Source: Algoriphagus antarcticus (GTDB lineage Bacteria > Bacteroidota > Bacteroidia > Cytophagales > Cyclobacteriaceae). Taken from it: a DNA stretch of 64,000 nt. The stretch covers positions 1 through 64,000 of the forward strand of contig NZ_MSSW01000045.1 of the NCBI RefSeq assembly GCF_002150685.1, given 5' to 3'. Below, piece by piece: positions 34,737 through 43,904 of the stretch. Within the stretch, counting starts at the first letter, position 1. Each line of letters opens with the position of its first letter. The notes under the pieces are model-generated. The model saw nothing but the letters and a program-made list of their open reading frames with translations. It was not told the origin of the DNA and did no database searches. The position numbers and the translations under genes are program-made.

Positions 34737-37700
34737 ATGAAAAAAATTTTATCAATTGCTTTTGCTCTTGGTTTTATGTTATGTGCAGTGCACCTAGCAC
34801 AAGGTCAAAGTAGAATCTTGAAAGGAGTAGTGACGGCAGCAACAGATGGATTGCCTATGCCGGGAGTCACTATCCTTGAAAAGAGTAGTCAGACAGGTAC
34901 TACCACAAATGTGGATGGTGAGTATTCGCTGTCAGTTAGCCCAAACTCAGTTTTGGTTTTTTCGTTTATCGGCTTTGCGTCACAGGAAATTACAGTGGGA
35001 AATCGCAGCGAATTAAATGTATTGTTAGAGGAAGACGCTAGTGAGCTTTCCGAAGTTGTGGTTACTGCCTTAGGTATCACTAAAGACAAAGAAACCTTAG
35101 GATATTCAGTGACAGAAGTAGGAGGTGAATCCCTAAGTGCTGCTCGTGAGAACAATATTGCTAACTCATTAGCGGGTCGTGTTGCTGGTTTGGTAGTAAA
35201 AGGAACCAACAGTGGCCCAGGCGGAACTTCCAAGATTACTTTGAGAGGTTTGCCAAGTATCAGTGGTACAGGATCACCTTTATACGTGATCAACGGTATT
35301 CCAATGGATAATACCCAAAGAGGTTCAGCCGGACAGTGGGGTGGCGCAGATAGTGGTGATGGTATCGGTAACCTTAGCCCTGATGATATAGAAACGATGA
35401 CAGTATTAAAAGGTCAGGCAGCTTCTGCACTCTATGGATCCAGAGCTTCGAATGGCGTGATTTTGATCACTACTAAAAAAGGAGCAAAAGGAGGGGATTG
35501 GTCTTTGAACTATACCATGAACTACATAGCAGATAATGCAGTTGATTTCACGGATTTTCAGCAAGAATATGGTCAGGGTACTGGAGGTATTAAGCCTGTA
35601 ACTGCGGCAGATGCGCAATCCACTGGTAGATTGGCTTGGGGTCCAAGGTTGGATGGCAGTTCAGTAATTGGATATGATGGTAATCAATACCCTTATTCAC
35701 CTACTAACGATAGATACATTGATTTTTACAGGACAGGATCGAATTTCACAAATACAGTTTCGGTATCTAAAGGATTAGGTGCTGATGGATCTTTCAGAAT
35801 GTCTGTATCCAATCTGGATTCTAGATCAATCGTACCGAATAGCGGTATGGATAGATTGTCAATCAATTTGAATGTGGATCAAAACATTACGGATAAATTG
35901 AGTGTGACTGCTATGGTGAATTACATTGATCAGAAATCTACCAATGTGCCAAACCTAAGTGACGGTCCAAAAAACCCAAACAACTTCTTGCTTCTTGCTC
36001 CGAATATCAGTCAAAGCATATTTGCTCCCGGTTATAATACCGATACTGGAGCTGAGGCAGTGTTTAGTGATGATATCTTTGTTACTAATCCTTACTTTAT
36101 TGTAAATCAAGGGATCAATGATGTAGGGAGAAAGCGAACTATATCTGCTATTTCTACAAAATACAGCTTCACGAAGGATATTTTTGCTATGATTAGATTG
36201 GGTAATGATGCTTCCACGGATGATTTCTTCAGTATTGATCCATATGGTTTGGCATATACCGCCAATCTGCAAGGAAATCTAAATGCACGAGGACAATCCC
36301 AAATAACTGAATTAAACATAGATGGTATCTTGGGAGGTAAATTTGATTTAACTGATAAGATAAATTTGGATCTACTTGCTGGTGCAAATATGAGAAATAA
36401 CAAGTTTGAATCTGTAGGAGTTGGTGGAAACCGCTTCGTAATCCCATACTTGTATTCTCCTTTTAATGTTGAAAACTTCTCTAGATCGTATGGTTTCAAT
36501 GAGCGTGAAGTTCAATCTGCATATTACTCTGTTGGGATTGGTTACAATAATATATTGACTTTGACTACTACAGGTAGATACGATGTGTATAGTACGTTGC
36601 CCACTGATAATAACAGCATTTTCTCACCTTCCGTTGCAGCTGCTTTTGTATTCAGTGAATTGATGAATAGTTCATTACTTGATTTCGGTAAATTTAGAGC
36701 ATCCTATGCAGTGACAAGTGGTGAGCCGTTTGATGCCTATCAAAGTACGTTTTACTACAACTCAGCAAACTCTTATAATGGAGTGCCTGCAGGATCGTCT
36801 CCTACCTCTCTTCCGAATCTGAATCTTAAGCCGTTTACCACCAGTGAAGTAGAATTGGGATTTGATCTTAGTTTCTTAAAAAACAGATTGACTTTTGATG
36901 TGGCTTACTATCAGAAGGAAACTCATAATGAAATTATGAGAGCAGGTTACAGCATAACTTCAGGTTTCAATAGTGCTGTGGTAGCAACAGGATCAACTAG
37001 CAATAAGGGGATTGAGGTATTGGTGTCTGGTACGCCAGTTCAAACTGTAAACTTCATGTGGAAGACTTCATTCAACTTGTCGAATGTTAAGAATGAAATT
37101 CTAAGTACTGATCCAAATAATAATCCTGTCAATTTGGGACAGAACAGAGCTACTTTAGGAAATGCAGTGACAGCATATGTAGTAGGTGAGGCTGGCCCTC
37201 AGATAAGAGCATACGATTATGCTTACAATACTGATGGAAGCATCAAAGTGAGTGAGGCAGGACTTCCTGTTCGTGGCGAATTGATTAACATGGGAACTGT
37301 ATTACCGACGCTTTATGGTGGATGGAATAACGAATTCAACTACAAAGGAATTATGTTCTCATTCTTGATTGACTACAACTACGGTAACAAAGTGCTTTCT
37401 GCCACTGAATTCTATTCTACTTTCAGAGGTCTCAATCAAGTTACACTTGAGGGCAGAGAATCTGGTGTAATTAATGGAGGTGTGACTGCGCCTGCAGAAA
37501 GATACTACCAGGCTTTGGCTCAAAATATAACGAGTACCAGTGTAGTAGATGGCGATTTCATCAAGTTGAGACAGTTAACGTTAGGCTATAGCTTCCCTTC
37601 AAAATGGTTTGGCAATACTCCGATCATGAAAGGTTTGAGTGTTTCCCTAGTAGGTAGAAACATAGGGTTCTTGATGCGCAAAGCTAAAAACATTGACCCT

Positions 37701-37802
37701 GAGGCTAGTTTTGGTTCTAATATAAACTATACAGGTATTGAAGGTCAAAATCTTCCTAGCACTAGATCTTTTGGGTTTAACCTTAATTTCAAATTGAATT
37801 AA
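34737..37802 (+). CDS. SusC/RagA-type TonB-dependent transporter (pair 2)
   Basis: 1021 residues, intact. Signal peptide (1-23), carboxypeptidase-like regulatory domain (about 27-103; GVVTAATDGLPMPGVTILEK, then SGLVFSF-like strand), SEVVVTALG linker, plug domain (about 115-240; ITLRGLPSISG and LYVINGIPMDN, then NGVILITTKKG) and a 22-strand barrel ending in NLNFKLN. It imports glycans or oligomers bound by SusD, using TonB energy. Its N-terminal 120 residues are nearly the same as those of the broken copy at 29280 while the barrels differ, so the two probably arose by duplication and diverged in specificity. One base separates it from susD. Confidence 0.93.
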   Translation: MKKILSIAFALGFMLCAVHLAQGQSRILKGVVTAATDGLPMPGVTILEKSSQTGTTTNVDGEYSLSVSPNSVLVFSFIGFASQEITVGNRSELNVLLEEDASELSEVVVTALGITKDKETLGYSVTEVGGESLSAARENNIANSLAGRVAGLVVKGTNSGPGGTSKITLRGLPSISGTGSPLYVINGIPMDNTQRGSAGQWGGADSGDGIGNLSPDDIETMTVLKGQAASALYGSRASNGVILITTKKGAKGGDWSLNYTMNYIADNAVDFTDFQQEYGQGTGGIKPVTAADAQSTGRLAWGPRLDGSSVIGYDGNQYPYSPTNDRYIDFYRTGSNFTNTVSVSKGLGADGSFRMSVSNLDSRSIVPNSGMDRLSINLNVDQNITDKLSVTAMVNYIDQKSTNVPNLSDGPKNPNNFLLLAPNISQSIFAPGYNTDTGAEAVFSDDIFVTNPYFIVNQGINDVGRKRTISAISTKYSFTKDIFAMIRLGNDASTDDFFSIDPYGLAYTANLQGNLNARGQSQITELNIDGILGGKFDLTDKINLDLLAGANMRNNKFESVGVGGNRFVIPYLYSPFNVENFSRSYGFNEREVQSAYYSVGIGYNNILTLTTTGRYDVYSTLPTDNNSIFSPSVAAAFVFSELMNSSLLDFGKFRASYAVTSGEPFDAYQSTFYYNSANSYNGVPAGSSPTSLPNLNLKPFTTSEVELGFDLSFLKNRLTFDVAYYQKETHNEIMRAGYSITSGFNSAVVATGSTSNKGIEVLVSGTPVQTVNFMWKTSFNLSNVKNEILSTDPNNNPVNLGQNRATLGNAVTAYVVGEAGPQIRAYDYAYNTDGSIKVSEAGLPVRGELINMGTVLPTLYGGWNNEFNYKGIMFSFLIDYNYGNKVLSATEFYSTFRGLNQVTLEGRESGVINGGVTAPAERYYQALAQNITSTSVVDGDFIKLRQLTLGYSFPSKWFGNTPIMKGLSVSLVGRNIGFLMRKAKNIDPEASFGSNINYTGIEGQNLPSTRSFGFNLNFKLN

Positions 37803-37803
37803 T

Positions 37804-39405
37804 ATGAAAAAATATATAACCATATTTCTTACGGGTATTTTATTGGCCGTATCCAGCTGCGATGGGGATTTTGCTGATATCAATACTGACCCGAACCGTG
37901 CGGGTGGAAATGTATTCGATCCAAATCTTATTCTTCCTACTGTCTCCTTTAATTATGGCAACATGATGACTGGATATAGTGGAGCAATTCTTTTTCAGAG
38001 TATGTGGGTGCAATTAATGGCTTCCACTTCTACTGGAGGAGCCAATTATTACTCAAATGCTGACAAGTATTTAGCATCTGGTAGTACAAACAGTTATATC
38101 CAAAGTGTTTGGAATGACGGCTTCTCAGCAGCATCCAGAGTATATCAAATGCAGGCTCTTGCTGAGCAAAAAGGATTCTCCAACTTAGTTGCAGTAGGTG
38201 AAATCTGGAAAGTTCTTACTCTTTCGTTTGTTTCTGATGTTTATGGAGATATTCCATACTCTGAAGCATTGCAGGCTGAATCAGGAATCACTCAGCCAAA
38301 GTATGATTCACAATCTGAGTTATACATGGCGATGCTTTCTGATCTTGAGGGTGCTCTTACTTCTATCAACGCTTCAGGAGATCAAATCAAAAATGACGTC
38401 CTTTTTAGAGGTGATTTGACTAAATGGAAAAAACTTGGCTATTCAATTATGTTGCGAATGGCAATGCGATTAGTAGATGTGGACCCAACTACTGCTAAGT
38501 CTTATGTTCAAAAAGCTATTGCCGGTGGTGTTTTTGCATCTCCTGCAGACGAAGCAGTTTTGGTATCTGATCAGGCAAACGGATATTCCAATTCAAGTGC
38601 AAATGCGCTAAACGTAACTGACGATGTGTATGAAGTACGTTGGTCAAATAAGTTGATTGATTACCTAAAATCAAATAATGATCCTCGTTTGTCAATTATT
38701 GCTGAAATTCCTTTAGCAGGTTTGGCAGCAAATAAAGGAACTGCAGTGGGCAATAATAGTCCAAGTGCGCAGATAGGTATGCCAAATGGATATGACCTAA
38801 GAGGTGGTGCAACAGATATTACCAACGCACCAAACTATCCCGGTCCTACAGGATCAGGTGGTGACGTTGCCCCAATTGGTAATTATTCTAGACCTACTGC
38901 TATATACAGAGATCGAGATGCACCAGTTTTCATTTTGACCTATGCGGAAATTCAGTTCTTGCTAGCGGATGCAGCTGCAAGAGGTTATTCTGTGCCGAGC
39001 TCCGCTTCAGCCTATTATGCTGCTGGTTTGCAAGGTGCGATGACTTCTATTGCGAAATTTGGCGGAGGAACAGTATCGGCTTCAGAAGCTTCTGCTTATG
39101 CTTCTGCAAATCCGTTGGATACAAGCAACGCAACTGCATCGCTGAAAATGATCAATACTCAGATCTGGGCTACCACCGGAATCTTCGCGAATTTTGTTGA
39201 AGCTTGGAACAACTGGAAAAGATCAGGTTATCCTGAGTTGACTCCAGTTAATTATTCAGGAAACTTCTCTTCTGGTCAAATTCCAAGAAGACAGCTATAC
39301 CCTGCTTCTGAAAGCACTACGAATCCAGTAGGATTGGCTAATGGTATTTCTAGTATGGGTGGAGATACTTGGATTAACAACGTATGGTGGGATGTAGATA
39401 ATTAA
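37804..39405 (+). CDS. SusD/RagB-type outer-membrane lipoprotein (pair 2)
   Basis: 533 residues. Lipoprotein signal ends at VSSC (Cys19), followed by DGDFADINTDPN, a common SusD-like_2 opening. It has the family marks DVYGDIPYSEALQ (about 140-152), helical repeats in the middle, FILTYAEIQFLLADAAARG (about 377-395) and EAWNNWKRSGYPEL near the C-terminus, with the closing RRQLYPASESTTNP. It starts one base after the susC stop. Downstream is a perfect terminator, so the ROK gene is a separate unit or read-through. Surface glycan capture partner for the transporter at 34737. Confidence 0.93.
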   Translation: MKKYITIFLTGILLAVSSCDGDFADINTDPNRAGGNVFDPNLILPTVSFNYGNMMTGYSGAILFQSMWVQLMASTSTGGANYYSNADKYLASGSTNSYIQSVWNDGFSAASRVYQMQALAEQKGFSNLVAVGEIWKVLTLSFVSDVYGDIPYSEALQAESGITQPKYDSQSELYMAMLSDLEGALTSINASGDQIKNDVLFRGDLTKWKKLGYSIMLRMAMRLVDVDPTTAKSYVQKAIAGGVFASPADEAVLVSDQANGYSNSSANALNVTDDVYEVRWSNKLIDYLKSNNDPRLSIIAEIPLAGLAANKGTAVGNNSPSAQIGMPNGYDLRGGATDITNAPNYPGPTGSGGDVAPIGNYSRPTAIYRDRDAPVFILTYAEIQFLLADAAARGYSVPSSASAYYAAGLQGAMTSIAKFGGGTVSASEASAYASANPLDTSNATASLKMINTQIWATTGIFANFVEAWNNWKRSGYPELTPVNYSGNFSSGQIPRRQLYPASESTTNPVGLANGISSMGGDTWINNVWWDVDN

Positions 39406-39436
39406 TTCCTTATCCATCATAGATTATTTGATTTCT

Positions 39437-39475
39437 GACAGAGGCTTTGATTAATTTCAAAGCCTCTGTCTTTTT
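39437..39475 (+). terminator. Strong terminator of SusCD operon 2
   Basis: Perfect 14-bp stem GACAGAGGCTTTGA / TCAAAGCCTCTGTC around a TTAATT loop, followed by five Ts. Confidence 0.93.
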
Positions 39476-39515
39476 AAATTAGTTTTATGAACATAGTCAC
39501 TAGCTTTATCCCAGA

Positions 39516-40370
39516 ATGAAACTAATCGGAGTAGATATCGGAGGATCACATATCTCAGCTGCCCGAGTCAATACGGGAGATCAAACAGCATCATTTGAAG
39601 ATTTTAATGAAGCTGATGTAAATACCTTCGGAGATAAAGAAACTATCATTTCAGCGTGGGCTGAGGTCGTAAAGAAGGTGGCTGGAGAATCTGCAAACTA
39701 CAAATTGGGTGTTGCAATGCCAGGGCCATATGATTATGAGAATGGAGTTTCTTTCATCAAAGATCAGGGGAAAATGGCTTCTCTTTATCAGCTTTCTGTA
39801 AAAAACTTACTTGCTGAAAGTCTTGAAATTGCACCTTCTCAAATCGTTTTTACCAATGATGCTGAAGCTTTTCTTTCAGGTGAAAGCTTTGCTGGAGCTG
39901 GGAAAGAATTCCAGAACTCTATTGGAATTACCTTAGGGACCGGACTGGGTTCTGCGATCAAAGTTTTTGATGTAGTTAAGGATGGGAAGCTTTGGACTGC
40001 ACCATTTCGAGATGGAATAGCTGAAGATTATTTAGGAACAGCTTGGTTTATAAAGTACGCTTCAGATCAATTTGGAACTGAGATTTCAGGAGTTAAAGAT
40101 CTGCTTGATCAAGATTTCAACTCAGATATTCCTAAAAAGATTTTCGAGATTTTTGGCAGAGCATTGGGTGAATTCTTATTTCCGTATCTCGTCAGATTGC
40201 ATTCTGAAGGTGTAGTTCTCGGAGGTAAAATCAGTTTGGCTTCTGCACATTACCTTCCTTCCACTCAAGATTATCTAAAAAAGATGGGCTATTCTGTACC
40301 ATTTAAAGTTTCCGAACTTGGTGAGAAATCTGCTTTAATAGGTAGCTGTTTATCATTCCTTTCAAAATAA
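39516..40370 (+). CDS. ROK-family sugar kinase-like protein lacking the zinc motif
   Basis: 284 residues. ATP-binding start IGVDIGGSHI (4-13), MPGPYDYENG, the catalytic-type FTNDAEAFLSGE (about 109-120; ND pair with Asp base) and GITLGTGLGSAIK (second phosphate loop). Standard ROK kinases have CxCGxxGCxE and an ExGH zinc ligand; here that region reads PFRDGIAEDYLGTAWF and the motif is absent, as in a subset of Bacteroidota proteins. It may phosphorylate a sugar imported by the SusCD systems. Transcribed with the following FAD oxidoreductase (6 bases apart). Kinase activity is probable, not certain. Confidence 0.78.
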   Translation: MKLIGVDIGGSHISAARVNTGDQTASFEDFNEADVNTFGDKETIISAWAEVVKKVAGESANYKLGVAMPGPYDYENGVSFIKDQGKMASLYQLSVKNLLAESLEIAPSQIVFTNDAEAFLSGESFAGAGKEFQNSIGITLGTGLGSAIKVFDVVKDGKLWTAPFRDGIAEDYLGTAWFIKYASDQFGTEISGVKDLLDQDFNSDIPKKIFEIFGRALGEFLFPYLVRLHSEGVVLGGKISLASAHYLPSTQDYLKKMGYSVPFKVSELGEKSALIGSCLSFLSK

Positions 40371-40376
40371 TATTCT

Positions 40377-42239
40377 ATGCAATTTAAGCGACTTTCGTAT
40401 TTGTTAATCTTGGTTTTTGTGGGAGTTTCCCAGTTTGTTTCGGCCCAAACTCATTATGATTTAATCATTGTTGGGGGAGGAGCAAGTGGAACGGCTGCAG
40501 GAGTTGCTGCAGGAAGATTAGGGACTAAAACTTTGATTATTGAGCCTACTGTGTGGTTGGGAGGTATGCTGACTTCGGCTGGTGTTTCGGCTATTGATGG
40601 AAACCACCGACTTCCATCCGGAATTTGGGGAGAATTCAAATCAAAATTGGAAGATTACTATGGAGGGGAGGAAAAGCTATCCACTGGGTGGGTGAGCAAT
40701 ACCCTGTTCGAACCTAAAGTTGGAAATAAGATTCTTCAGGAAATGGCTAATTCAGTGGATAATTTGACAGTTTCTTTTGAAAGTGAATGGAAAACGGCAA
40801 GCTATTCCGATCTAACCTGGACAGTATCTTATTCAAAAAATGGAAAAAACTACACGGTAGAAGCTCCAATTTTAATCGATGCAACTGAATTGGGAGATGT
40901 GGCTGCAGCTCAGGGTTTGCCTTACCGGCTTGGGATGGATGCAAGAGATGAGATTGGAGAAAACTTTGCGCCAGCGGAAAGTAATGACATCATTCAAGAT
41001 CTGACTTATGTCGTGACACTTCAGGATTACGGGAAGGGTGCTGATAAGACCATTCTAAAACCTGCCAATTATGACCCGGAAGAATTTGCCTGTGCTTGTG
41101 CTCACGCAGATCCGATTACGGATAAGGATCCAACCTTGGATTGTGGGAAAATGCTTGATTATGGGAAACTTCCCAATGGAAAGTATATGATCAATTGGCC
41201 GAATTGTGGGAATGATTATTACTTGAACATAGTAGAAATGAATCCTGAGGAGCGTACTGTGGCTCTAGAAGCAGCAAAGCAAGCAAGCCTTAGATTCATT
41301 TATTATATCCAACATGATCTTGGATATCAGCATTTAGGAATTGCTGAGGATGAATATCCTACTGAAGATAATCTACCGATGATTCCGTACCACCGTGAGT
41401 CAAGACGATATGTTGGTTTGGTGGATTTTACATTGCCGTATGTACGAACCCCGTACAGCGCGCCAAGTCCACTTTACAGAACTGGGGTTGCAGTGGGTGA
41501 TTATACGATAGACCATCATCACAAGAAGAACCTAGATGCTCCTGCCATTGATTTTATCAAGATTCGAGTGCCTTCTTATAATGTTCCGCTCGGAGCTTTG
41601 ATCCCAAAAGAGCATCCTGCCTTGATCCTAGCGGAGAAAAGTATTTCAGTTTCGAATATTGTAAATGGAGCTTCACGTTTACAGCCTGTTGTTTTAGGGA
41701 TCGGTCATGCCGCGGGAGTTTTGGCTGCTGTTGCGGTCAAAGAAAAGAAAGAACTGCAAGACGTATCCATTCGAGAAGTTCAGGCTGCTTTATTATCTCA
41801 AAATGCTTACATCATGCCTTTTTTAGATATGAAACCCAGTGATAAAAACTTCATAGCAATGCAAAAAATCGGAGCCACGGGGATTTTGAAAGGGGAGGGA
41901 GTTCCCTATCTCTGGGCAAATCAAACCTGGTTTTATCCAGATCGATTGGTGACAGAATATGAGTTAGTAGATGGGTTGAGACCTATTTATCCTGAATTAA
42001 AAGAATTCTGGGGCGCTTCTGGAGCTTACTTGACGGGAGAGCGATTTCAAGTGATTTTGGAAAAAATCAAACCAAATACCCCGCTTCTTGAAATAGCTGA
42101 GTTATGGAAGCGAGCTGAATTACCGGGGAATTTCACTTCAGAAACAGAACTGACTAGATTGGAGGTCTCGGTGTTGTTAAATGAACTGATTGATCCTTTT
42201 GGAATAGCGGTGGATTGGAAGGGTACTTTTTTGAAGTGA
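40377..42239 (+). CDS. Secreted FAD-dependent oxidoreductase with SLH-like C-terminus
   Basis: 620 residues. Sec signal peptide (1-23, cut near VSAQ), then FAD-binding YDLIIVGGGASGTAAGVAAG (27-46), LIIEPTVWLGGMLTSAG and GASRLQPVVLGIGHAAG (PF12831-type). About 160 residues after the oxidoreductase core resemble repeats of SLH-type modules: FIAMQKIGATGILKGEG, TEYELVDGLRPIYPEL and TRLEVSVLLNELIDPF. Such proteins often occur beside glycan loci and are thought to act on sugars or secondary metabolites. Cys-rich CACAHADP at about 237-244 is odd for a secreted flavoprotein and may bind metal. It is co-transcribed with the ROK-like gene. Confidence 0.8.
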   Translation: MQFKRLSYLLILVFVGVSQFVSAQTHYDLIIVGGGASGTAAGVAAGRLGTKTLIIEPTVWLGGMLTSAGVSAIDGNHRLPSGIWGEFKSKLEDYYGGEEKLSTGWVSNTLFEPKVGNKILQEMANSVDNLTVSFESEWKTASYSDLTWTVSYSKNGKNYTVEAPILIDATELGDVAAAQGLPYRLGMDARDEIGENFAPAESNDIIQDLTYVVTLQDYGKGADKTILKPANYDPEEFACACAHADPITDKDPTLDCGKMLDYGKLPNGKYMINWPNCGNDYYLNIVEMNPEERTVALEAAKQASLRFIYYIQHDLGYQHLGIAEDEYPTEDNLPMIPYHRESRRYVGLVDFTLPYVRTPYSAPSPLYRTGVAVGDYTIDHHHKKNLDAPAIDFIKIRVPSYNVPLGALIPKEHPALILAEKSISVSNIVNGASRLQPVVLGIGHAAGVLAAVAVKEKKELQDVSIREVQAALLSQNAYIMPFLDMKPSDKNFIAMQKIGATGILKGEGVPYLWANQTWFYPDRLVTEYELVDGLRPIYPELKEFWGASGAYLTGERFQVILEKIKPNTPLLEIAELWKRAELPGNFTSETELTRLEVSVLLNELIDPFGIAVDWKGTFLK

Positions 42240-42431
42240 GGTGTCCATCATCATTTTCCCAATCCCACATAAGGTTATTTTCGACTTTTGGCGAGTGGAA
42301 AGCTTGGCAAGCAATCCATCCGAGATCGAAGTCGATTAGATCAATTGTTTTCCTGATTAGGTATTTTTACTAGCTTGTGAAAAAGTAGCTACACAGGTAA
42401 AGGAAATCAGCTAATCATAAATCAAATTCAT

Positions 42432-42809
42432 ATGGGCTTATTAGGTAAGATTTTAGGTAATTCAAGTGAGGTTTCTGTTGAAAAACTAACAGAAAAGTAC
42501 GGAAGATTAATCGCTGATGGCGAGCAGATCGAACTGGGATTTCAGCTGATCCGCGATACGTTTATGTTCACCAACAGACGTCTAATCCTAATAGATGTCC
42601 AAGGTCTGACAGGCAGCAAAGTAGAGTACAAATCCATGCCCTATAAAAGCATTTCGAGATTTTCTCTGGAAACTGCGGGTACCTTTGATTTAGATGCGGA
42701 ACTTAAGATTTGGATCTCCAGTGAGAATTTGCCTTCTGTCAGCAAAAGATTCAATAAAAGCATCGATGTGTATGAAGTTCAGAAATACCTTGCCGGGAAG
42801 GTGATGTAA
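42432..42809 (+). CDS. Bacterial PH-domain protein (PF08000-like)
   Basis: 125 residues, cytosolic. MGLLGKILGNSSEVSVEKL leads into a beta-rich PH fold: IADGEQIELGFQLIRDTFMFTNRRLILID (about 32-60), YKSMPYKSISRFSLET, ELKIWISSENLP, then a C-terminal helix VYEVQKYLAGK. This is the bPH_1 pattern (YvbH-type). No partner is evident, and the family has no known enzymatic function. Confidence 0.82.
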   Translation: MGLLGKILGNSSEVSVEKLTEKYGRLIADGEQIELGFQLIRDTFMFTNRRLILIDVQGLTGSKVEYKSMPYKSISRFSLETAGTFDLDAELKIWISSENLPSVSKRFNKSIDVYEVQKYLAGKVM

Positions 42810-42833
42810 ATAGGAAGAATTAACTTTCATCTA

Positions 42834-43034
42834 TGTAGTCCAAACTCACTGGATGTAGTAGGACGTTTGACGCACTTGAGCTTGACTATCAAAAAGAATT
42901 TCTAATTCGTTATTTTGGGTATAAGTTTAAAATTTTGTAATTCAGCCAATTATAAATTGGTAAGGATAGTAGGGTGAACTTATAAACGCACCCGGTCACT
43001 ACGAACTTTTGACTAAGCCGAGCGGGATTTTTAG
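42834..43034 (+). repeat. Imperfect direct repeat, copy 1 (pair flanking 43071-43661)
   Basis: Begins TGTAGTCC, contains CTTGACTATCAAAAAG, and ends with CACCC ... ACTTTTGACTAAGCCGAGC. The same blocks in the same order and spacing are found at 43677-43885. The middle portions have drifted. The two copies flank one membrane-protein gene. Confidence 0.6.
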
Positions 43035-43070
43035 AAAATAATGTTCGGAAATCTGCTAAATTGATAACCT

Positions 43071-43661
43071 ATGAACGAAAAGGAATTTTTTAGAATCCGA
43101 TTGTATTTTGCAGGATTTGCATCTATCTCTATTGGTGCACTTTTAATGTGGAATCATTTTCATGGCGGAGTGCCAAGCCATCATGTACTGGCAGATGAAA
43201 CCTTACCGCTTATTTCTAATTGGTGGGGCATTCTTGTGATTCCGTTACTGACTTTGCTTCTCACTTATCGTATTCAAAAGAGAATCTATCGTCCCAATGA
43301 TCAGAAAACATCTATCCTTCTAAAGCAGGTCATATTTGGATTTTTAGTGGCCTTGTCTTTTGGGATACTTCTCGCATTCTTTTTTGCTGCCGGTAATCAG
43401 GATATGCCAGGCTATATGATTTTGGGACTGCTCCCGCTTGCATTCTTCTTTCCAATTTATAGAGCAGAATGTCTTTTGGGTTTTGTCTTTGGTATGACAT
43501 ACACTTTTGGTGCTGTTCTCCCTATGGGCATTGGTTCACTCCTTGTTTTGATTGGTGCGGGGATTTATCTACTTCTCAGACCGGCAATAATCTATGTCGG
43601 TTCGAAGTTGATCCGAAGTGGATCTTCGGTTAAAAATCAGTCCGGTGGAATGAGGATCTGA
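43071..43661 (+). CDS. Polytopic membrane protein, unknown function
   Basis: 196 residues with about six hydrophobic segments (for example IRLYFAGFASISIGALLMW, ILVIPLLTLLLTY, VIFGFLVALSFGILLAFFF, YMILGLLPLAFFF, GSLLVLIGAGIYLLL). A HFHGGVPSHH loop follows helix 1. No family recognised. It is bracketed by an imperfect direct repeat pair (42834-43034 and 43677-43885), which could mean the gene arrived or was moved as a unit. Confidence 0.65.
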   Translation: MNEKEFFRIRLYFAGFASISIGALLMWNHFHGGVPSHHVLADETLPLISNWWGILVIPLLTLLLTYRIQKRIYRPNDQKTSILLKQVIFGFLVALSFGILLAFFFAAGNQDMPGYMILGLLPLAFFFPIYRAECLLGFVFGMTYTFGAVLPMGIGSLLVLIGAGIYLLLRPAIIYVGSKLIRSGSSVKNQSGGMRI

Positions 43662-43676
43662 ATTACTTTTTCTGAG

Positions 43677-43885
43677 TGTAGTCCTTTTTGACTTTTGGCA
43701 GTATATCTACGCTCGACTATCAAAATGGATTCAGCGAAGTAGTCAGGATCCAATTCGGTGATGAAAATGAAATCAAAATATAAGATATTGAATCAGCTAG
43801 TACCAGTGAAAATCTGAATGCTGAGGTTTTAGGGCGTAGTTGCAACCTCACCCATAACTTTTGACTACGTCGAGCAGGAAGGACT
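43677..43885 (+). repeat. Imperfect direct repeat, copy 2
   Basis: TGTAGTCC start, CTCGACTATCAAAATGG, then CTCACCC ... ACTTTTGACTACGTCGAGC. It matches copy 1 block by block. It stops just before the sulfatase stop codon. Confidence 0.6.
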
Positions 43886-43904
43886 TTAATCCAATCGAAT
43901 TGAT

